Source: Niveispirillum lacus (lineage in GTDB: Bacteria > Pseudomonadota > Alphaproteobacteria > Azospirillales > Azospirillaceae). From it: a DNA stretch of 64,000 nt. The notes beneath the pieces are model-generated. The model worked only from the letters and a program-made list of their open reading frames with translations, did no database searches and was not told where the DNA came from. The stretch spans positions 186,001 through 250,000 of the forward strand of contig NZ_NOXU01000026.1 in assembly GCF_002251795.1 (NCBI RefSeq), written 5' to 3'. Shown here in pieces: positions 17,529-26,574 of the stretch. A program made the translations under genes and the position numbers. Numbering within the stretch: the first letter of the stretch is position 1; the number at the start of each line of letters is the position of its first letter.

Positions 17529-18536
17529 ATGAAATGGTTTAAGCGAGTCGCCATCACCACCGCCGCACTTGCCACCCTGGCCGTGTCGCCTGTGTGGGGC
17601 AGCGGTCAGATTCTCAACGTCTCCTACGACCCGACCCGTGAACTTTACAAAGAGTTCAACGCCGCCTTTGCCAAACATTGGAAGGCCACGACGGGCGAAG
17701 AGCTGGAGATCAAGGTTTCGCATGGCGGTTCCGGCAAGCAGGCCCGCTCCGTCATTGACGGGCTGGACGCCGATGTCGTGACCCTCGCCCTGGCATCGGA
17801 CATTGACGCGATTGCCGAGAACTCGGACCTCCTGTCCAAAGATTGGCAGGCCAAGCTGCCCTATAATTCAACACCCTATACCAGCACCATCGTGTTCCTG
17901 GTCCGCAAGGGCAACCCCAAGGGCATCAAGGACTGGGATGATCTGGTGAAGCCTGGCATCCAGGTGATCACGCCCAACCCCAAGACCTCGGGCGGGGCGC
18001 GCTGGAACTATCTGGCTGCCTGGGGCTATGCGGCGGACAAGGCCGGTGGCAGTGACGCGGCGGGCAAGGAATTCGTGACCAAACTGTTTAAGAATGTACC
18101 GGTGCTGGATACCGGTGCCCGTGGTTCCACCACGACCTTTGTCCAGCGTGGCATTGGTGACGTGCTGCTGGCCTGGGAAAATGAGGCGTTCCTGGCCATC
18201 AATGAACTGGGCGCCGACAAGCTGGAGATCGTGGTGCCGTCCGTCTCCATCCTGGCCGAACCGCCGGTGGCTGTGCTGGACAAGAATGTTGATCGCAAGG
18301 GCACACGCAAGGTGGCCGAAGCTTACCTGACCTATCTCTACACGCCCGAGGGTCAGGAACTGGCTGCCAAGCATTATTATCGCCCGCGCCTTCCCCAGTT
18401 GGCCCAGAAATACGCCCACCAGTTCCCAAACATCAAACTGTTCGATATTAACAAGTTCGGTGGCTGGACCGTGGCTCAGAAAACCCACTTTGCCGACGGC
18501 GGTGTGTTCGACGAGATCTACAAGCCCGGTCAGTAA
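17529..18536 (+). CDS. sbp: Sulfate/thiosulfate-binding periplasmic protein
   Basis: A 335-residue periplasmic binding protein. A signal peptide ends around residue 24 (VWGSG). The mature part has the Sbp/CysP signature: [15 protein letters not shown] near the N-terminus, [17 protein letters not shown] forming the anion site, and [19 protein letters not shown]. It captures sulfate or thiosulfate for the CysTWA importer encoded downstream. The ATG at 17529 has AAGGAG at 17514-17519. It is separated from cysT by 201 bases containing a strong hairpin, which fits higher expression of the binding protein than of the permease. Confidence 0.95.
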   Translation: MKWFKRVAITTAALATLAVSPVWGSGQILNVSYDPTRELYKEFNAAFAKHWKATTGEELEIKVSHGGSGKQARSVIDGLDADVVTLALASDIDAIAENSDLLSKDWQAKLPYNSTPYTSTIVFLVRKGNPKGIKDWDDLVKPGIQVITPNPKTSGGARWNYLAAWGYAADKAGGSDAAGKEFVTKLFKNVPVLDTGARGSTTTFVQRGIGDVLLAWENEAFLAINELGADKLEIVVPSVSILAEPPVAVLDKNVDRKGTRKVAEAYLTYLYTPEGQELAAKHYYRPRLPQLAQKYAHQFPNIKLFDINKFGGWTVAQKTHFADGGVFDEIYKPGQ

Positions 18537-18605
18537 TAGCGATGTTAACCACTGCACCCTTTGTGGTGGTGCAGAATCAGACTACCCTTACCCCCAGAGC
18601 CAGTT

Positions 18606-18634
18606 CCCCGCCGGACCCGACAGGGTCGGCGGGG
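18606..18634 (+). other. GC-rich intercistronic hairpin between sbp and cysT
   Basis: CCCCGCCG and ACCC (18606-18618, one bulged G) pair with GGGT and CGGCGGGG (18623-18634) around GACA. There is no T-run, so it is better read as an mRNA-stabilising or processing hairpin that leaves more sbp than cysTWA message, or a partial terminator. Confidence 0.6.
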
Positions 18635-18737
18635 TCTGTGCGTCAAGAAAGGGGGCATTTTTGGACAGGAACTTTGCCTTGCCTTCACTGCCATCCTTTC
18701 AGCGCCGCGTCGGCATTGCCCATCGCGGGGGCATAGC

Positions 18738-19592
18738 ATGACGGTGTCTTCCGGCTTCTCGCTTTTCCGACGGCGCAACCGTTCCATCATACCGGGCTTT
18801 GGCCTGACGATGGGCATAACGCTGACATATCTGACCCTGATCGTGCTGATACCGCTGGCGGCCCTGGTGATCCGCCCCTGGGAGATCGGCCTGTCGGGCT
18901 TTTTGCATCAGGTCACAGAACCGCGTGTGCTGGCGGCACTGCGCCTGTCGTTCGGGGCGGCATTTGTGGCGGCGGCCATCAATGCGGTGTTCGGGCTGGC
19001 GGTGGCCTGGATGCTGGTGCGTTATGATTTCTGGGGCAAGCGGGTGGTGGATGCCACTGTCGATCTGCCCTTTGCCCTGCCCACGGCCGTGGCTGGTATC
19101 GCGCTGACCGCCCTTTACGCGCCCAATGGCTGGATAGGGCAGTTCCTGGACCCGTTGGGGATCAAGGTTGCCTACACGCCGCTGGGCGTCGTGGTAGCGC
19201 TGACCTTTATCGGCTTGCCGTTTGTGGTGCGCACGGTTCAACCGGTGCTGGAAGAACTGGATACCGAACTGGAGGAAGCAGCGGCCTGTTTGGGTGCCAC
19301 GCGGTTTGAAACCTTCATGCGCGTCATCTTCCCCGTGATCTTCCCAGCCCTCCTGACCGGCTTCGCTCTCGCCTTGGCGCGGGCGGTTGGGGAGTACGGG
19401 TCGGTAATCTTCATTGCCGGCAATATGCCCATGGTGTCGGAAATCGCGCCGCTGCTGATCGTGATTAAGCTGGAGCAGTTCAACTATGCCGGCGCCGCCT
19501 CTGTCGGTATCGCCATGCTGATCCTGTCCTTCATCATGTTGCTGGTGATCAATCTGTTGCAGCGCTGGTCGCGCCGCTGGGCGGGGGTGTGA
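18738..19592 (+). CDS. cysT: Sulfate/thiosulfate ABC transporter permease CysT
   Basis: A 284-residue inner-membrane permease with six predicted helices. It has the EAA loop [21 protein letters not shown] that docks the ATPase, and the conserved [16 protein letters not shown] segment of CysT/CysU. The frame extends upstream to 18561, but the ATG at 18738 gives the normal length; the extension is Arg/Pro/Cys-rich and not credible. The stop is 1 base before the cysW start. Confidence 0.95.
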   Translation: MTVSSGFSLFRRRNRSIIPGFGLTMGITLTYLTLIVLIPLAALVIRPWEIGLSGFLHQVTEPRVLAALRLSFGAAFVAAAINAVFGLAVAWMLVRYDFWGKRVVDATVDLPFALPTAVAGIALTALYAPNGWIGQFLDPLGIKVAYTPLGVVVALTFIGLPFVVRTVQPVLEELDTELEEAAACLGATRFETFMRVIFPVIFPALLTGFALALARAVGEYGSVIFIAGNMPMVSEIAPLLIVIKLEQFNYAGAASVGIAMLILSFIMLLVINLLQRWSRRWAGV

Positions 19593-19593
19593 G

Positions 19594-20457
19594 ATGAGCG
19601 GACATACCCCCAAATCCCGCGTGACCCTGTCGGAGCCCACTTGGGTCAAGGCACTGATCATGCTGGCAGGCCTGGGCTTTCTGGGCTTTTTCATCCTGCT
19701 GCCGTTGGCAGCCGTGTTCACCGAGGCTTTGCGCCGTGGCTTCGGCGCCTATGCCGAGGCATTGGTGGAACCCGACGCGCTGGCCGCCATCAAACTGACC
19801 TTGCTGGTCGCCGTCATCGCCGTGCCCGCGAATGTGGTCTTCGGCATTGCCGCCGCCTGGGCCATCGCCAAGCACAAGTTTCCCGGCAAATCCCTGCTGC
19901 TGACCCTGATTGATCTGCCCTTTTCGGTAAGTCCGGTCATCTCCGGCCTGGTCTATGTGTTGTTATTCGGGGCGCACGGTCTGTTGGGGCCGTTTTTGCG
20001 TGAACATGGCGTGCAGATCGTATTCGCAGTGCCAGGTTTGGTGCTGGCAACCATGTTTATCACCTTCCCCTTTGTGGCGCGCGAACTGATCCCCCTGATG
20101 CAGGCCCAGGGTGTGGATGAGGAAGAGGCGGCGATAACGCTGGGCGCCAGCGGTTGGCAGACCTTCCGTCGCGTGACTCTTCCAAATATTCGCTGGGGCC
20201 TGCTTTATGGCGTGTTGCTGTGTAACGCCCGCGCCATGGGAGAGTTTGGGGCTGTGTCGGTCGTGTCCGGTCACATCAGGGGTGAGACCAATACCATGCC
20301 CCTGCATGTGGAGATCCTCTATAACGAGTACAATTTCGTGGCGGCCTTTGCGGTGGCCTCGCTTCTGGCCATCCTGGCCCTGGTGACGCTGGTCGCCAAA
20401 TCGCTGCTGGAATGGCGTCACGGCGCCGAATTGGCAGCCACCGCCCGCCGCCATTGA
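19594..20457 (+). CDS. cysW: Sulfate/thiosulfate ABC transporter permease CysW
   Basis: A 287-residue permease, partner of CysT in the sulfate importer. It has six hydrophobic helices, the EAA loop [22 protein letters not shown] and the typical [29 protein letters not shown] stretch, here read in segments. It starts immediately after cysT (TGA-G-ATG) and is followed after 13 bases by cysA, so the three are translated from one message. Confidence 0.95.
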   Translation: MSGHTPKSRVTLSEPTWVKALIMLAGLGFLGFFILLPLAAVFTEALRRGFGAYAEALVEPDALAAIKLTLLVAVIAVPANVVFGIAAAWAIAKHKFPGKSLLLTLIDLPFSVSPVISGLVYVLLFGAHGLLGPFLREHGVQIVFAVPGLVLATMFITFPFVARELIPLMQAQGVDEEEAAITLGASGWQTFRRVTLPNIRWGLLYGVLLCNARAMGEFGAVSVVSGHIRGETNTMPLHVEILYNEYNFVAAFAVASLLAILALVTLVAKSLLEWRHGAELAATARRH

Positions 20458-20470
20458 TGGGAATGGACCG

Positions 20471-21514
20471 ATGAGCATCAACATCAATAACCTGACCAAG
20501 CGTTTCGGTGGCTTCGCAGCGGTCGATGGGATCGACCTGGATATTCACTCTGGTGAACTGATGGCCCTGCTGGGTCCGTCCGGATCGGGCAAGACCACCT
20601 TGCTGCGCATGATCGGCGGTCTGGATTTTGCCGATGAGGGTACGCTGCTGATCGAGGGGGAGGATGCCACGATCGCCGAACCGCACGCGCGCCGCGTGGG
20701 GTTTGTGTTCCAGCACTATGCGCTTTTTCGGCATATGAGCGTCTTTGAAAATGTGGCCTTTGGGCTGCGCGTATCCCGTCGCCGCCCGAAAATTTCCGAA
20801 GCGGAAATCCGTACCCGGGTTATGAACCTTCTGGAATTGGTGCAACTGGCCCCGCTGTCAGACCGTTACCCCAACCAGTTGTCGGGCGGTCAGCGGCAAC
20901 GTGTGGCCCTGGCCCGCGCGCTGGCCACCGAACCACGTGTGCTGTTGCTGGATGAGCCGTTCGGTGCGCTTGATGCCAAGGTACGTAAGGAGCTGCGCCG
21001 CTGGTTGCGCGATATTCACAAGGGTATGGGTGTCACGACAGTGTTCGTGACCCATGACCAGGAAGAGGCGCTCGAACTTGCTGATCGTGTCGCGATTTTG
21101 AACAAGGGACGCATCGAACAGGTGGGCACCCCGGCAGAAGTTTATGATAATCCGGCCTCTGCTTTTGTCTGTGACTTCCTGGGGGGAGGCACGCGACTGG
21201 AGTGTGTCGTAGCCGATGGGGCGGCGGTGATCGGCGGGGCCCGGGTACCCGTGGTCAATGATCTACCCCCGCCAGGACCGGCCACCGCCTATATCCGCGC
21301 CCACGATATTGATTTGGCACCGGCGGGTGAGGCGGGGACTTTGCCGGCCATCATCCGTCTGATCCAGCCCGTGGGGCCGCAACTGCGCCTGGATCTGGAC
21401 CTGGATGGCAAGGTGGTGGAGGCCGTTCTGGACCGACACGCCACACCGTTGCTCCTGGCGCCGGGACAGGCCGTATCACTGCGTCTGCGTCGTGCCAATG
21501 TCTATCCCGCCTGA
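20471..21514 (+). CDS. cysA: Sulfate/thiosulfate import ATP-binding protein CysA
   Basis: A 347-residue ABC ATPase that powers the CysTW permease. Walker [10 protein letters not shown] is at 35-43, signature [15 protein letters not shown] at about 136-150, Walker [12 protein letters not shown], and the switch His in [10 protein letters not shown]-terminal TOBE-type domain (about 235-345) is present. Overall length and the opening [13 protein letters not shown] fit CysA. It ends the operon; a perfect inverted repeat follows at 21581. Confidence 0.96.
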   Translation: MSININNLTKRFGGFAAVDGIDLDIHSGELMALLGPSGSGKTTLLRMIGGLDFADEGTLLIEGEDATIAEPHARRVGFVFQHYALFRHMSVFENVAFGLRVSRRRPKISEAEIRTRVMNLLELVQLAPLSDRYPNQLSGGQRQRVALARALATEPRVLLLDEPFGALDAKVRKELRRWLRDIHKGMGVTTVFVTHDQEEALELADRVAILNKGRIEQVGTPAEVYDNPASAFVCDFLGGGTRLECVVADGAAVIGGARVPVVNDLPPPGPATAYIRAHDIDLAPAGEAGTLPAIIRLIQPVGPQLRLDLDLDGKVVEAVLDRHATPLLLAPGQAVSLRLRRANVYPA

Positions 21515-21580
21515 TACCCAGTTTTGATGAGGGGAACTCATCACACCCTTAGTAAGGTAACGACTGCCAGCCTCAGGCGC

Positions 21581-21612
21581 CCTTGATCAGAACCGGCAGG
21601 TTCTGATCAAGG
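21581..21612. terminator. Perfect 14-base inverted repeat after cysA
   Basis: CCTTGATCAGAACC (21581-21594) and GGTTCTGATCAAGG (21599-21612) are exact complements around GGCA. It lies 66 bases after cysA and 112 bases from the end of the convergent DUF1244 gene. No U-tract follows in either direction, so it may be a bidirectional transcript end or a protein-binding site. A 14-4-14 repeat of like design occurs at 39473-39504. Confidence 0.5.
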
Positions 21613-21724
21613 TTGCAAACTATAGGATGCGATTGATCGTGTCGTTCGCGCCGCAAATGTTTTCATTTGCGGTGATGCTGGTTACTGCATGCCCGGCATC
21701 GTCACCGGCGCCCTGTGATACTGC

Positions 21725-22018
21725 TCAATGCCCATTGGCCTGTTGGAACGCAGCCTTCTGTTCTGGCGTTGCCTCCCGCTGGTGTCTGGCCTTCCATTCC
21801 TCGTATGGCATGCCATAGATCCGTTCGCGTGCAGCCGCATCGGTGATCTCTATCCCGCGTTCTACCGCGGCAGCCCGGTACCATTTGGACAAGCAGTTAC
21901 GACAAAAGCCGGCCAGATTCATCATATCGATGTTCTGCACGTCTGTTCGGGCCTGCAAGTGGGCCACCAAATGGCGGAAGGCCGCCGCTTCAAGTTCCGT
22001 TTGGGTCTGGTCATCCAT
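21725..22018 (-). CDS. DUF1244 family protein
   Basis: A 97-residue protein. The central NLAGFCRNCLSKWYRAAAVERGI and the following YGMPYEEWKARHQ are the hallmark of DUF1244, a small helical family found widely in Alpha- and Gammaproteobacteria with no established function. Two cysteines (CRNC) form a CxxC pair. The last third is Gln/Ala-rich. It is transcribed toward cysA. Confidence 0.88.
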   Translation of the reverse strand: MDDQTQTELEAAAFRHLVAHLQARTDVQNIDMMNLAGFCRNCLSKWYRAAAVERGIEITDAAARERIYGMPYEEWKARHQREATPEQKAAFQQANGH

Positions 22019-22237
22019 AAAACTGGCTTTCTTCGCAAGGGTGGCAATCGCACCGATCCAGTTGGTGTATCTCAGTGCGCTTTTAAAGGAAACCTTCTAA
22101 AATTTTAGGTGAATATAGTGCACTACTTTTTCTATTGCAGCGATTTCCAAGACATGCATCAATGGACTCAAGACCAAAGTACCTAACCATAAGTATCGTC
22201 CACCAAAACAAGCCACACCAGCATCCACGGGGTCTCC

Positions 22238-22414
22238 ATGGTCATTGATATGCGTACACGCCTGCCGCACGGGCACATCGCCAATCATGCAGCTACAATC
22301 AGCTTTCACGCCCAACAACTTAGCCGCTGTGCGGCCGAATTGACCGCTGCCCTTGAAGCGCTACAGGCGCTTGATATGCGGGAATTGCTGGCGGAGTTTG
22401 AGGCCTGCCGCTGA
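22238..22414 (+). CDS. Candidate small protein, 58 residues
   Basis: An open frame MVIDMRTRLPHGHIANH... to ...ELLAEFEACR, followed 41 bases later by a textbook terminator. The C-terminal half is an amphipathic Leu/Ala/Glu helix (LTAALEALQALDMRELLAEF). Codon choice resembles neighbouring genes. The start could also be the Met at 22250. No family is recognised; it may instead be a non-coding RNA that ends at the same terminator. It lies in the spacer between DUF1244 and the acyl-CoA ligase. Confidence 0.5.
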   Translation: MVIDMRTRLPHGHIANHAATISFHAQQLSRCAAELTAALEALQALDMRELLAEFEACR

Positions 22415-22454
22415 CTGGCTGGTCCCGAACACCCGATTGATGTCCGTCTGGCCA

Positions 22455-22488
22455 AAGCCCGGCGCCGAAACGGCAGCCGGGCTTTTTC
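22455..22488 (+). terminator. Rho-independent terminator after candidate small gene
   Basis: AAGCCCGGC (22455-22463) pairs with GCCGGGCTT (22476-22484), with an inner GCCG-AAA-CGGC stem, followed by five T. It points in the plus direction and there is no other plus-strand gene for it to end. Confidence 0.85.
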
Positions 22489-22616
22489 GTGTGCATATGT
22501 CTCCGCGGCGAGGATTTTTTGGAACAAGCGTTTAAATGCCTCTGGAAAGCGGCTGTGGAAAGCCCCAAGCTATATGCATTCGAGCCATAACAAAAACGCT
22601 TGGGAGGACGATCCGA

Positions 22617-24272
22617 ATGCTTGCAGGGTTGATGATGGACCGGCCGTTGCTGACGACTGGTTTGCTACGGCATGCCGCCTTGAACTACGGAGACCAGGAA
22701 ATCACCTCGCGTTTCGCGCTGGAAGATCCGCATCGCTACACATGGCGGGATGCTTGGCATCGATCGGCGCGGTTGGCCCATGCCCTGAATGGGTTAGGCG
22801 TGAAGCCCGGTGATCGGGTGGGAACGGTGGCCTGGAACGACCATCGGCACCTGGAGCTCTATTACGCGCTGCCGGGAATTGGAGCGGTGTGTCACACCAT
22901 CAATCCACGGCTGTTCCCGGATCAGATCACCTATATCGTCAACCATGCCGAAGATCGGTTTCTGTTCATTGATCCCATGTTTCTACCGCTTGTGGAAAAG
23001 CTGTGGCCAGCCTTTCAGCAGGTAGAAGCGGTGATTGTCATGACCAGGCCGGACCTGATGCCGGCCGCCAGTGCCATCCCCAACCTTCTCTGTTATGAAA
23101 CCTTGCTGGCCGGCCAAGCCGACACGTTTGACTGGCCTGAATTCGACGAGAATACGGCATGCGGGCTTTGCTATACCTCCGGTACGACGGGAAACCCTAA
23201 GGGGGTGCTCTATTCCCATCGATCCTCGGTCCTGCATGCGTATGGCGTATTGACAGCACCGGGCCTGGATGTGCGGTCAGCATCGACGATTCTGGTGGTG
23301 GTACCACTCTTTCATGCCAATGCCTGGGGTTACCCCTATGCCGCCGCCATTGCCGGAGCGCGGATGGTGCTTCCCGGGCCCAAGCTGGATGGCAAGAGTG
23401 TTTATGAACTGATGGAGCAGGAACAGGTCACCATCTCCTCTGGGGTGCCGACTGTCTGGCTGGGTCTTCTGGCCCATCTGCGCAGCACGGGCGCAAAGTT
23501 CACCAGCTTGAAGAGTGTGACGGTCGGTGGGTCCGCCTTGCCACGGGCCATGCTGGAGGAATTTGAACTGACCCACGGCGTGGCCTGTGTCCAGGGCTGG
23601 GGCATGACCGAAATGTCGCCCGTTGGCAGCGTCGGCGCTCTGTCTCAGGCCGAGGCCAAACTGCCCATGGAGAAGCAGCATGATGCCAAAATGCGGGCGG
23701 GTCGCCCGCTTTACGGTGTGGAAATGCGTGTCATTGGCCCGGATGGTCAGGATCAGCCGCGTGACGGCACCTCCTATGGCGAACTGGTCGTGCGCGGTCC
23801 GTGGATCACCCGGGGCTATTACCGGGAGGAGAAGGCGAATGCGGGCGCTTTCACGCCCGATGGCTGGTTCAGGACCGGTGATGTGGCCGTGATCAGCCCC
23901 GATGGCGCCATGAGCATTGTTGATCGCGCCAAGGATGTGATCAAGTCCGGCGGTGAGTGGATCAGTTCCATTGATCTGGAAAACGCCGCCATGGGGCATC
24001 CATCGGTGCAGGAGGCGGCCGTGGTCGGTGTGCCCCATCCACGATGGGTCGAACGCCCCTTGCTGATCATCGTTCCCCGTGCTGGACATGCGGCCGACAA
24101 GGACGCGCTGATGCGCCATCTTGAAGGCGAGGTGGCCAAATGGTGGCTGCCCGACGACATTGTCTTTGTTAACGAGTTGCCCCACACGGCTACAGGTAAG
24201 ATCCTGAAAACCGAACTGCGTAAGCGGTTCCTGAACCATGCCCTGCCAAACGCTGGGGCCGCAGCCGAATAG
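22617..24272 (+). CDS. Acyl-CoA ligase (medium/long-chain or DmdB-like AMP-dependent synthetase)
   Basis: A 551-residue adenylate-forming enzyme that activates a fatty or short carboxylic acid to its CoA thioester. The P-loop [11 protein letters not shown] is at about 185-195, the adenylate-binding GWGMTEMSP in the middle, the hinge region [10 protein letters not shown] at about 415-425, and the catalytic-lysine motif [10 protein letters not shown] near the C-terminus. The closest recalled groups are AlkK-type fatty-acid ligases and methylmercaptopropionate ligases (DmdB); the substrate is not resolved. The ATG at 22617 follows GGGAGGA; 27 upstream in-frame codons are not needed. A long hairpin (24276-24333) follows it. 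Confidence 0.92.
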   Translation: MLAGLMMDRPLLTTGLLRHAALNYGDQEITSRFALEDPHRYTWRDAWHRSARLAHALNGLGVKPGDRVGTVAWNDHRHLELYYALPGIGAVCHTINPRLFPDQITYIVNHAEDRFLFIDPMFLPLVEKLWPAFQQVEAVIVMTRPDLMPAASAIPNLLCYETLLAGQADTFDWPEFDENTACGLCYTSGTTGNPKGVLYSHRSSVLHAYGVLTAPGLDVRSASTILVVVPLFHANAWGYPYAAAIAGARMVLPGPKLDGKSVYELMEQEQVTISSGVPTVWLGLLAHLRSTGAKFTSLKSVTVGGSALPRAMLEEFELTHGVACVQGWGMTEMSPVGSVGALSQAEAKLPMEKQHDAKMRAGRPLYGVEMRVIGPDGQDQPRDGTSYGELVVRGPWITRGYYREEKANAGAFTPDGWFRTGDVAVISPDGAMSIVDRAKDVIKSGGEWISSIDLENAAMGHPSVQEAAVVGVPHPRWVERPLLIIVPRAGHAADKDALMRHLEGEVAKWWLPDDIVFVNELPHTATGKILKTELRKRFLNHALPNAGAAAE

Positions 24273-24374
24273 AACCGCGGCCGGTGCAGACCATGACGTG
24301 AAGCAATTCACACGGGTACTGATGCCGGCCGCGTCTATCCTGGGACCGATAACGCAACCCAGGATCGTCGCGTC

Positions 24375-24896
24375 ATGAACCCTGACCCCATCGCCGCCCT
24401 GCTCGACACATTGGCCGACATGCAGGCCCGCGTTGCCGGCCAGGCTGACCGGGCGGCGCTGCGGCAGATCGTGGGGGCGGATACGGGCGAGATGCTCACC
24501 GGCGTTCCGGCTTCGGCGCGTGCTCTGCTGATTGGTGCCCAGGTGGAGGGCCGTCTGTCAGCGCTGATGCGGGATCATCCGCTGGCCAGCATCCTGTTGC
24601 TGTCGCATGCCGGCCGCCCCATTGGTCTGTTGATCCTGGACTGGCCCTCCACCGGCCCCGTCACGCTTGTTGATTTAACCCTGTTGCCCGAACTTCGGCG
24701 GCGGGGTCACGGGACCTCTGCGCTGTCCGCGCTGTGTGCCGTTGCTGACCGATTTGGGCGATCATTACGTGCGCGGTTATTTTACGATAACCCGGCGCAT
24801 AGGCTATTGGACCGGACCGGGTTTGTGCCGGTGGGCGGGACAGTGCTGGACATCGTCAAGGAACGGGCCCCAGTTAATCTTCCGCTGACCTGTTAA
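24375..24896 (+). CDS. GNAT family N-acetyltransferase
   Basis: A 173-residue protein. An N-terminal helical region is followed by the GNAT core: LLLSHAGRPIGLLILDW, then VDLTLLPELRRRGHGTSALSAL, where RRRGHGT is the acetyl-CoA pyrophosphate loop, and FYDNPAHRLLDRTGFVPVG forms the last strand-helix. The acceptor substrate is unknown. ATG 24375 lacks a strong ribosome site. The gene stands alone. Confidence 0.85.
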   Translation: MNPDPIAALLDTLADMQARVAGQADRAALRQIVGADTGEMLTGVPASARALLIGAQVEGRLSALMRDHPLASILLLSHAGRPIGLLILDWPSTGPVTLVDLTLLPELRRRGHGTSALSALCAVADRFGRSLRARLFYDNPAHRLLDRTGFVPVGGTVLDIVKERAPVNLPLTC

Positions 24897-25291
24897 GATC
24901 GGACTTATGGCGTGACCGCCGACCGGTGATGGCTGGTTTGAGGGAATTGCGGATTGACCTTCCGCGCACAAAGGCCCAATTACCGCGCCATGCATGAAAA
25001 GACGTAATCCGCCCCCAGTCCCCGTGGGACCCCAAGGGGGGCTCTAGCCCGACCAGCACCGCATAGACGGGCTGGAACGGATGCCAGTGCCGTACCTGGA
25101 ACAGTCCCAATTCCGCCCTGACATGGCAGCAGCGTCATCGGGACCGGATTTAATGGGGATGCGGGATCGAGCGCCGCTTTCGGCATGGCAAATTGGACGT
25201 GACCGGCCCGGCTGGCGCGTTCCCTGTCCATGGTTTCACCGACCCCGGGTCGGGCCCCGAAACCACCGGACCAACAGAAGGAGACGAGACC
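24897..25291. other. Spacer without recognised gene
   Basis: About 395 bases. Several open frames cross it on both strands, including an upstream in-frame extension of the DJ-1-like gene from 25193 and a minus-strand frame 24874-25110, but none has a convincing start or family match. It may be decayed coding sequence. Confidence 0.4.
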
Positions 25292-25861
25292 TTGACCGAA
25301 CAACTGCTTGCCGGAAAGAACATCGCCATTCTTGTGGCCAATGGCTTTGAAGAACTGGAGATGACCGAGCCGCAGCGCGCCTTGCTGAAGGCTGGCGCAA
25401 AGCCGAAAGTGATTTCGCCCGAACAGGGCCTGGTCAATGGCTGGCACGGAGCCGCCTGGGGACATTATTTCCCCACTGATCGTCATGTCGGCGAAGTTCT
25501 GGCGGCTGATTTCGACCTGCTGGTCCTGCCCGGCGGCGATCGTTCCGTGGCCAAGTTGGCCAGCAATCCCCACACCCGCCGCATCGTGGGCAGCTTTGTC
25601 GATAGCGGCAAAGGCATTGCCGCCTTCGGCAAGGGTGTCGAGCTCCTAGCTCTGGTGGAACGGATCAAGGGTCGCACCGTGACCGGTGCCGACAGCGCCA
25701 AGGCGACACTGGAGGCTGCTGGTGCCAAATGGTCTGACGATGAGATTGTGCAGGATCGCTTCTTGCTGACCGCCAAGAGCAATGAAGATATGAGCGGGCT
25801 GATTGATGCGATGCTGCGCAACTTCGTTGCCGCCGTTGAGCAGCGCAAGGCCGCTGCCTGA
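25292..25861 (+). CDS. DJ-1/PfpI family protein lacking the nucleophilic cysteine
   Basis: A 189-residue flavodoxin-like protein. The family core is clear: NIAILVANGFEELEMTEP (with the conserved glutamate), then DLLVLPGGDRSVAKLASNP. At the nucleophile elbow, where active members have A-x-C-H-G, the sequence is AAFGKGVELL, so the Cys and His are both missing. Protease, glyoxalase or deglycase activity is therefore unlikely, and a structural or binding role is inferred. The start is TTG at 25292 with AAGGAG at 25278-25283; an extended frame from 25193 exists. A bidirectional terminator follows. Confidence 0.85.
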   Translation: MTEQLLAGKNIAILVANGFEELEMTEPQRALLKAGAKPKVISPEQGLVNGWHGAAWGHYFPTDRHVGEVLAADFDLLVLPGGDRSVAKLASNPHTRRIVGSFVDSGKGIAAFGKGVELLALVERIKGRTVTGADSAKATLEAAGAKWSDDEIVQDRFLLTAKSNEDMSGLIDAMLRNFVAAVEQRKAAA

Positions 25862-25906
25862 GTCCGGTGTCGGTCAGGTTCTTCTAAACCCATCTGGCCG
25901 ACATTC

Positions 25907-25946
25907 AAAAAAAAACCCCGCCATCATGACGATGGCGGGGTTTTTT
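25907..25946. terminator. Bidirectional Rho-independent terminator
   Basis: CCCCGCCATC (25916-25925) pairs with GATGGCGGGG (25931-25940) around ATGAC, flanked by nine A and six T. It serves the DJ-1-like gene on the plus strand and the PilZ gene on the minus strand. Confidence 0.93.
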
Positions 25947-25993
25947 GTTGCCGCATCAGGCCGTCGCTTGGGACAAGCGCGAGCAGAATCCGA

Positions 25994-26467
25994 TCAAATC
26001 GACCAGGTCAATCGGATCTGGCCCGGTTCCAATGCAACGATACGGGCGGTACGATCTTCTACCCACCCATGGACGGAGAACAGGCCAACGGCACCTGCGT
26101 CAACCCCCTCTGGCCCCGTACAGGCAAAACAGGCGCCAGTACGCGACAGGTTGACGGTTTCGCCGCGGATAACCCGATCCCCGACAGCCAGGAGGGCCGG
26201 GCTTCGCACAGGAACGCGCGGGAAGCGCCGGCGTTCGGTGGTCGGCCGCTTGTCCATGCTGACAGGCATCGTCACATCGTCACGATGGGCCAGCCATTCG
26301 GCCATATCGACCCAGCGCTGGCTTTCATTCGGGTCATCGGTATTGAGCGCCGCTTGCCAGCAGGCGATCAGTTTGGCGTTCAGCGCCTCATCCGGGATGG
26401 CATCCGCCGTGCCATTGGCGCTTGCGGCCGGTTCCTTGACCACTGGATCGATGATCGCCGGGTCCAT
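25994..26467 (-). CDS. PilZ-domain protein
   Basis: A 157-residue protein. The N-terminal 75 residues are helical and acidic. The C-terminal PilZ domain has ERRRFPRVPVRSPALL with the RxxxR switch, followed by NLSRTGACF, the [D/N]xSxxG c-di-GMP motif, and a closing strand region ARIVALEPGQIRLTW. All ligand-contact residues are present, so cyclic di-GMP binding is likely. The ATG at 26467 has AGGTGA upstream on its strand; a longer frame to 26578 is less likely. Its output is unknown. Confidence 0.88.
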   Translation of the reverse strand: MDPAIIDPVVKEPAASANGTADAIPDEALNAKLIACWQAALNTDDPNESQRWVDMAEWLAHRDDVTMPVSMDKRPTTERRRFPRVPVRSPALLAVGDRVIRGETVNLSRTGACFACTGPEGVDAGAVGLFSVHGWVEDRTARIVALEPGQIRLTWSI

Positions 26468-26574
26468 TGTTGTCACCTGTATCACTGTCCCATCCGCGAT
26501 AGGGGAGGACCCCACGCTTATCACGCGTGGGGGACCACCTTTTGCATATTTACAACAGACGGGATCAGGTCTCG

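Noticed and set aside
21581-21612. Reading the inverted repeats at 21581 and 39473 as FNR boxes
   Set aside because: They contain TTGAT and ATCAA, but spaced 18 and 8 bases rather than 4.
24874-25110. Minus-strand frame in the spacer before the DJ-1-like gene
   Set aside because: A stretch reading HPFQPVYAVLVGLEPPLG looks protein-like, but there is no start, family or ribosome site; left as spacer.
25193-25291. N-terminal extension of the DJ-1-like protein
   Set aside because: Gly/Pro-rich and outside the family; the TTG at 25292 has a good ribosome site.
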